A DNA stretch of 64,000 nucleotides, from contig NZ_JADWYI010000001.1 in assembly GCF_016904885.1 (NCBI RefSeq), positions 8,613,224-8,677,223 on the forward strand, given 5' to 3'. The stretch's first letter is position 1. Each line of letters opens with the position of its first letter. Shown in pieces: positions 59,967 through 64,000 of this stretch. The position numbers and the translations under genes are program-made. Source of the stretch: Archangium primigenium. Its GTDB lineage: Bacteria > Myxococcota > Myxococcia > Myxococcales > Myxococcaceae. A model generated the notes under the pieces. That model did no database searches and was not told the origin of the DNA. It worked only from the letters and a program-made list of their open reading frames with translations.

Positions 59967-61784
59967 ATGTCCGCACTCGACACCACCTCCACCAGCATCA
60001 ACCGGACGCATGCGCCGGATCTCATTCCCGGCTATCGCCTGGAGAAGCTCGTCGGCACCGGCGGGATGGGCGAGGTGCACAAGGCCACCCAGCTGTCCCT
60101 GGGCCGCACCGTGGCCATCAAGCTGCTCAGCCCCCAGCTCGCCCAGGACGAGAGCTTCGTCGCTCGCTTCCAGAAGGAGGCCGCGGCGCTCGCCACCCTG
60201 CACCACCCGCACATCGTCTCCATCCTGGACAAGGGCAGCACCCCCACCACCTATTACCTGGTGATGGAGTTCGTGGACGGGCCGTCCCTGCGCGAGCGCA
60301 TCCGCCAGCCGCCCGCGGACCCGCTCGAGCAGCTGCGCGTCATGCTGCAGATCTGCCGGGCCATCGAGTACGCGCACCACCGGGGCGTCATCCACCGCGA
60401 CTTGAAGCCGGAGAACATCCTCTTCGACACGCAGGCGGGGGACTTTCCCAAGGTGACGGACTTCGGGCTCGCCTCCTTCCTGGAGGACACGAGCGCGCGC
60501 TTCGCCCTCACCAGCACGCACGTGGCCATGGGCACGCTGTCCTATATGGCGCCCGAGCAGCGCGTGGACGCCAAGAGCGCGGACGCACGGGCGGACATCT
60601 TCGCGCTGGGCCTCATCTTCTACGAGCTGCTCGTGGGGGAACTGCCCGCGGGCCACTATGATCCGCCCTCGCGGCGCAAGCCCGGGTTGGATCCCCGCCT
60701 GGATGGCATCATCGCCAACTGCCTCAAGCAGCTGCCGGCGGACCGCTACGCGAGCGTGTCCGCGCTGATGCGCGACCTGGAGCCGATGGTGCCGCACTTC
60801 ACCACGGTGTCCCCGGCGAAGCTCAGCCGCGCGCAGCGCTGGAAGCAGCGCGCGGCGCGGGGCCTGCGGGTGTGCGCGCAGGTGACGGCCTCGCTGATGG
60901 TGCTGGCCTCCGTGGGCGTGCTGGGCGCCGCGTGGCTGCGCACCACCGAGCAGCGGGTGCCGGTGACGCCAGGCACCGCGCTGACCGCGGACCTGGGCCC
61001 GCCCTCGGTGCAGCCCCTGGCGGGCCGCCTGTCCTCGGTGGACGGCGAGCCGCGCAAGGTGACGCTCGGCGAGGGCCCCGACAAACCCTCCCTGCTGGTG
61101 TCCGGCCGTCCGCTCGTGCTGGAGGACCGCAAGCTGCTCTTCCCGGCCGTGGAGGGCCAGTCCCGCGTGGGGCTCATGCGCGTGGACGTGCCCAACATGC
61201 GCGGAGATCAGGCGCGCTTCGTGGCGCGGGTGAGCGCGCGGGGCTCGGAGCCCACCTTCGGCAGGCGCCTCAAGGCCCTGTTCTACGGCGCGCCCCCGCC
61301 GCCCGAGACCGCCCTCATGCTGCTGGGCAGCACGGGCCGCTACGTGGCGTTCGTCTACAGCGGCCAGGGCGCCCCGCTGCGCCTGGAGTGGAACCTCGGG
61401 GAGAAGCGCGGGACGATGATCGGGCCCGACTCGCCCGAGGGCCCCATCGACCTGGAGCTGGAGGTGGACGAGGACGGCGTGCTCCAGGCCTCCGTGGGCA
61501 GCAAGGAGGACCGGCGCCTCGTGGCCGAGCCCCTGCACCTGGGGCCCCACTGGCAGGAGAAGCGCTTCGGCGACGAGCCCGTGCCCGCCCTGGGCTGTAT
61601 CGAGGGCGTGTGTCAGGCGGAGAACTTCTCCTACACGGTCCGCCCGGTGCCGCCGCTCCGCGCCCCCGCCCCCGTCGCCGAGACGACCCGGGCGGAGCCC
61701 GTGCGGGCGGCCGCCCCCGCGCCGGTGAAGCGGGTGGTCCACAAGCCCGCCCCCGCCCCCTCGCGGGGCAAACGGTCGAAATAG
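59967..61784 (+). CDS. Membrane-bound eukaryotic-type Ser/Thr protein kinase
   Basis: 605 aa from ATG 59967. Kinase domain about 20-285: glycine loop GTGGMGEVHKATQ, VAIKLL (ATP Lys), catalytic loop GVIHRDLKPENILFD, DFGLASF, and GTLSYMAPEQRVDA in the activation region, so an active kinase is expected. One transmembrane helix near 312-332 (VTASLMVLASVGVLGAAWL) leads to an extracytoplasmic domain of about 270 residues that is beta-rich (DLELEVDEDGVLQASVGSKEDRRL) and resembles a lectin-like jelly roll; it may be the sensor. The tail is Pro/Ala-rich and basic. Preceded by a long intergenic region and followed after 71 bp by a TPR lipoprotein. Confidence 0.93.
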   Translation: MSALDTTSTSINRTHAPDLIPGYRLEKLVGTGGMGEVHKATQLSLGRTVAIKLLSPQLAQDESFVARFQKEAAALATLHHPHIVSILDKGSTPTTYYLVMEFVDGPSLRERIRQPPADPLEQLRVMLQICRAIEYAHHRGVIHRDLKPENILFDTQAGDFPKVTDFGLASFLEDTSARFALTSTHVAMGTLSYMAPEQRVDAKSADARADIFALGLIFYELLVGELPAGHYDPPSRRKPGLDPRLDGIIANCLKQLPADRYASVSALMRDLEPMVPHFTTVSPAKLSRAQRWKQRAARGLRVCAQVTASLMVLASVGVLGAAWLRTTEQRVPVTPGTALTADLGPPSVQPLAGRLSSVDGEPRKVTLGEGPDKPSLLVSGRPLVLEDRKLLFPAVEGQSRVGLMRVDVPNMRGDQARFVARVSARGSEPTFGRRLKALFYGAPPPPETALMLLGSTGRYVAFVYSGQGAPLRLEWNLGEKRGTMIGPDSPEGPIDLELEVDEDGVLQASVGSKEDRRLVAEPLHLGPHWQEKRFGDEPVPALGCIEGVCQAENFSYTVRPVPPLRAPAPVAETTRAEPVRAAAPAPVKRVVHKPAPAPSRGKRSK

Positions 61785-61855
61785 GCCGACGGGGGCATCG
61801 GGGCCGCATGCGGATGTGGCCTCACCCGGGGGATTGAACTATCCCTGGGGACCCT

Positions 61856-64000
61856 ATGCGCACGCCCCCCCGCCGAGTCCTGCCCGCGCTCCTGCTCGCC
61901 ACCGGATTGATGTCCGGATGCGCCGCCCACACCGCCTCGTCCGCCGGGGTGCTCGAACGGGCCGCCAGCGCGGCGGACAAGGGCGCCTCCGAGGCCCGTA
62001 CGCTCGCCTTCGCGGGCTTCCACGCCTGGCTGGTGAAGGGCGACGCCACGGAGGCCCAGGCCCGCTTCGACCAGGGCGCCGCGAAGGATCCCTCGGACCC
62101 CTACGTCCTGTACGGCCAGCACCTGCTGGCGCGCCGGGCCGGCCAGCCGCGCCGGGCCCTGGACACCGCGCTCGCGGTGGCCACGCGCGCCCCCACCCAC
62201 CCGCTGGCGGCGCCCAGCGCGCGCTACGTGCTGGAGCTGGCGGGCGCCTCCGCCGTGCTGGATGACGCCATCCTCACGGGCGTGCACGCCGCGCTCGACG
62301 CCGGCGGCATCGGCGAGGCCGCCCAGCTCCTGCGCGCCACCCAGGCCCTCGTGCTCGGGACCCGGAGCGACCGCGCGGCCCAGGCGGCGGCGCTCCAGGA
62401 CATGGGCGCCGCGGACACCGCCACCCTGCTCGGCCCCTTCTCCGCCTGGCACCTGCTCGGCTTCGACGAGCCGCTGGCCCCGGAGCGCACGGGCTCGCTC
62501 GCGGACGCGCTGCCCGGCCCCTTCGGCCCCTTGCAGCCGCGCGTGCTGCGCGCGCCGGACGGCCGGCTGGACGTGGCGGGCGAGACGTCCTCGGGGGACG
62601 TCTACCTGCTGGCGATGGACGCGGAGGTGCCCGAGGCGGGGGACTACGTGGCGCGCGCCGCGTCCGCCTCCTCGTACGTGCTGCACCTGGATGGCACGCG
62701 CGTGCTCGAGCGCCGGGGCTTCGCGCTCGCCGCGTCCACGGTGGACACGCGCGCGGTGCACCTGACGGCGGGCCGCCACCGCGTGATCGTGAAGCTGCTG
62801 CGCGAGCAGCGCTCCTCCAACGTGAGCGTGGCGCTGCTGCGCGCGGACGGGCGCCCCTCGGGGGTGCGCTTCAGCCCGGCCACCGGCGCCGCGCCCGCCA
62901 CGTGGGGCCAGGCGCCCCGGGACATCCGCGCGCCGCTCGTCTACCCGCGCGCCGGGGACCTGGCCGCCGCGCTCGCCGACGAGGCCGGGCCCCTGCTGTC
63001 CGGCTTCATCGCGGTGCGTGACGGCATGGCGCGCGACCCGGATGGCGCCTGGCGGTTGATGACGCGGCTGCAGACGCTCACCCAGACGTCCGCGCTCCTG
63101 TCGCTGCGCGCGGAGCTGGCCGCGCAGGATCGCACCATTCCCAGCAAGGTGGCCCGGGGCCGCGCCACGCGGGACCTGGAGGTGGTGCTCGCCAAGGATC
63201 CCCGCGACGTGACGGCGCTGCTCCTGCGCGCGGAGCTGTCGCTCAATGACAACCAGCCGGCCGCGGCGCTGGAGACGCTCAAGACGGCCCGGGCGGCGGC
63301 CACGCCCGTGGGCTGGCCCCTGTTCATGCTGGAGGCGCGCGCCTCGCTCGCGCTGGAGGTGGACAACGCCGCCGAGGACAGCCTCACCGGGGCGCTCCAG
63401 GCCCAGCCGGGCCTGTGCGAGGCGCTCACCCTGCGCTACAGCCTGGCGCGGCGCCGGGACGCGGTGCAGCGCGCGGACGAGCTCGCCACGGCCATGGAGA
63501 ACTGCCCGGGCGCGCTCAACCGGGCGGCGGACCACGCGCGCCTGCGCGGAGATCAGGCGCGCACGGAGGCGCTCTATCAGGAGCAGCTGCGGCGCAACCC
63601 CGGCGACGTCTCCACCGCCCTGGCGCTCGCCGCCGCGCAGGTGGCCCAGCGCCGCTTCCCCGAGGCCACCTCCACCCTCCAGGCGCTCAGCCTGCTCTGG
63701 CCGCGCAACGCCCGGGTGGTGGAGAAGTGGGCGGACGTGCGTGAGCTGGCGGGGGACAAGGCGGGCGCGCTGGCGCTGCGCGAGCGCGCGCTGCTGCTGG
63801 ACGGGAGCAACCTCGCCCTGCGCCGCGCCGTGACGCGCGAGACGACGGGCCAGGAGCCGCTGCAGGCCCACGCCATCGACGGGCGCGAGGCCATCCGCGA
63901 CTACGAGGCCAACAACCGCTCGGAGACGGCCTCGGCGGCCTACGTGCTGGACGCGGCGGCCACCCAGGTCTACCCGGACGGCTCGCAGGTGAGCCGCATC
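61856..64000 (+). CDS. TPR lipoprotein with DUF3857-like region (3' end outside window)
   Basis: The visible 715 codons begin MRTPPRRVLPALLLATGLMSGC, a lipoprotein signal with Cys22. Residues 30-560 are helical TPR-like hairpins (DPYVLYGQHLLARRAGQPRRALDTAL, DVTALLLRAELSLNDNQPAAALETL, DVSTALALAAAQVAQRRFPEATSTL) broken by a beta-rich insert around 225-340 (LVYPRAGD is its end). The last visible residues (YEANNRSETASAAYVLDAAATQVYPDGSQVSRI) look like the start of a DUF3857 domain, which is normally followed by a transglutaminase-like fold, probably located beyond the window. Myxobacteria carry several such large surface lipoproteins. Function unknown. Confidence 0.82.
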   Translation, partial: MRTPPRRVLPALLLATGLMSGCAAHTASSAGVLERAASAADKGASEARTLAFAGFHAWLVKGDATEAQARFDQGAAKDPSDPYVLYGQHLLARRAGQPRRALDTALAVATRAPTHPLAAPSARYVLELAGASAVLDDAILTGVHAALDAGGIGEAAQLLRATQALVLGTRSDRAAQAAALQDMGAADTATLLGPFSAWHLLGFDEPLAPERTGSLADALPGPFGPLQPRVLRAPDGRLDVAGETSSGDVYLLAMDAEVPEAGDYVARAASASSYVLHLDGTRVLERRGFALAASTVDTRAVHLTAGRHRVIVKLLREQRSSNVSVALLRADGRPSGVRFSPATGAAPATWGQAPRDIRAPLVYPRAGDLAAALADEAGPLLSGFIAVRDGMARDPDGAWRLMTRLQTLTQTSALLSLRAELAAQDRTIPSKVARGRATRDLEVVLAKDPRDVTALLLRAELSLNDNQPAAALETLKTARAAATPVGWPLFMLEARASLALEVDNAAEDSLTGALQAQPGLCEALTLRYSLARRRDAVQRADELATAMENCPGALNRAADHARLRGDQARTEALYQEQLRRNPGDVSTALALAAAQVAQRRFPEATSTLQALSLLWPRNARVVEKWADVRELAGDKAGALALRERALLLDGSNLALRRAVTRETTGQEPLQAHAIDGREAIRDYEANNRSETASAAYVLDAAATQVYPDGSQVSRI

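Overview
The window is about 70% GC, tightly packed on both strands and free of RNA genes and insertion sequences. Its content points to a predatory/fruiting myxobacterium, most likely suborder Cystobacterineae (Archangium/Cystobacter type): a eukaryotic-type Ser/Thr kinase, a sigma54 activator with -24/-12 promoters, many lipoproteins with long variable C-termini, SitA-like polymorphic lipoprotein toxins, CHAT proteases, an orphan NRPS and tandem P450s. The lineage call is inference from gene content; no rRNA marker is present.

Layout. 1-5.5 kb: 3'-truncated trehalose-6-phosphate synthase, a multipass membrane protein, a DCC-family thiol protein, a coupled TPR / Asp-box pair and a family-orphan protein. 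5.6-10.2 kb: a one-module NRPS (C-A-PCP-E-like) whose flanking C and E-like domains have lost catalytic residues. 10.3-17.8 kb: secreted or lipid-anchored envelope proteins (a 783-aa exported protein, a YjdF-type membrane protein, an M23 peptidase lipoprotein, an 800-aa Ig-like lipoprotein) and a protein with Cys-containing repeats. 17.9-25.9 kb: a 6-TM histidine kinase, a lower-GC TPR-CHAT gene, a CLC-F-type channel and a VWA7-like Het-C/vWA protein. 26-31.75 kb: a six-gene translationally coupled operon with SpeD, a zinc-ribbon DUF4178 protein, a 52-aa peptide, DUF350, a membrane aminopropyltransferase-like protein and a Tat-type amine oxidase. 31.85-43 kb: an alpha/beta hydrolase, a polymorphic lipoprotein/partner pair, two tandem P450s, a YCII protein, and an operon encoding an LCAT-CHAT fusion, a SitA-like toxin and its likely immunity protein. 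43.1-49.7 kb: cyclophilin lipoprotein, esterase, YjbQ, then a three-domain KaiC-like ATPase with a coupled small partner and a GAF histidine kinase. 49.7-54.1 kb: a lipoprotein / histidine kinase / NtrC-type regulator operon next to two small secreted-protein genes that each carry a near-identical sigma54 promoter. 54.2-59.6 kb: an ABC/FtsX export operon with a LolA-like protein and an outer-membrane barrel. 59.9-64 kb: a Ser/Thr kinase and a truncated TPR/DUF3857-like lipoprotein.

Three regions stand out. The polyamine-type membrane operon (25991-31752) contains a tiny membrane peptide that could be a modification substrate. The LCAT-CHAT / SitA / immunity operon (37509-42909) has a 13-bp palindrome in its promoter region. 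The twin sigma54 promoters at 53192 and 53774 share a GAGAATCTC palindrome and lie beside a sigma54 activator.
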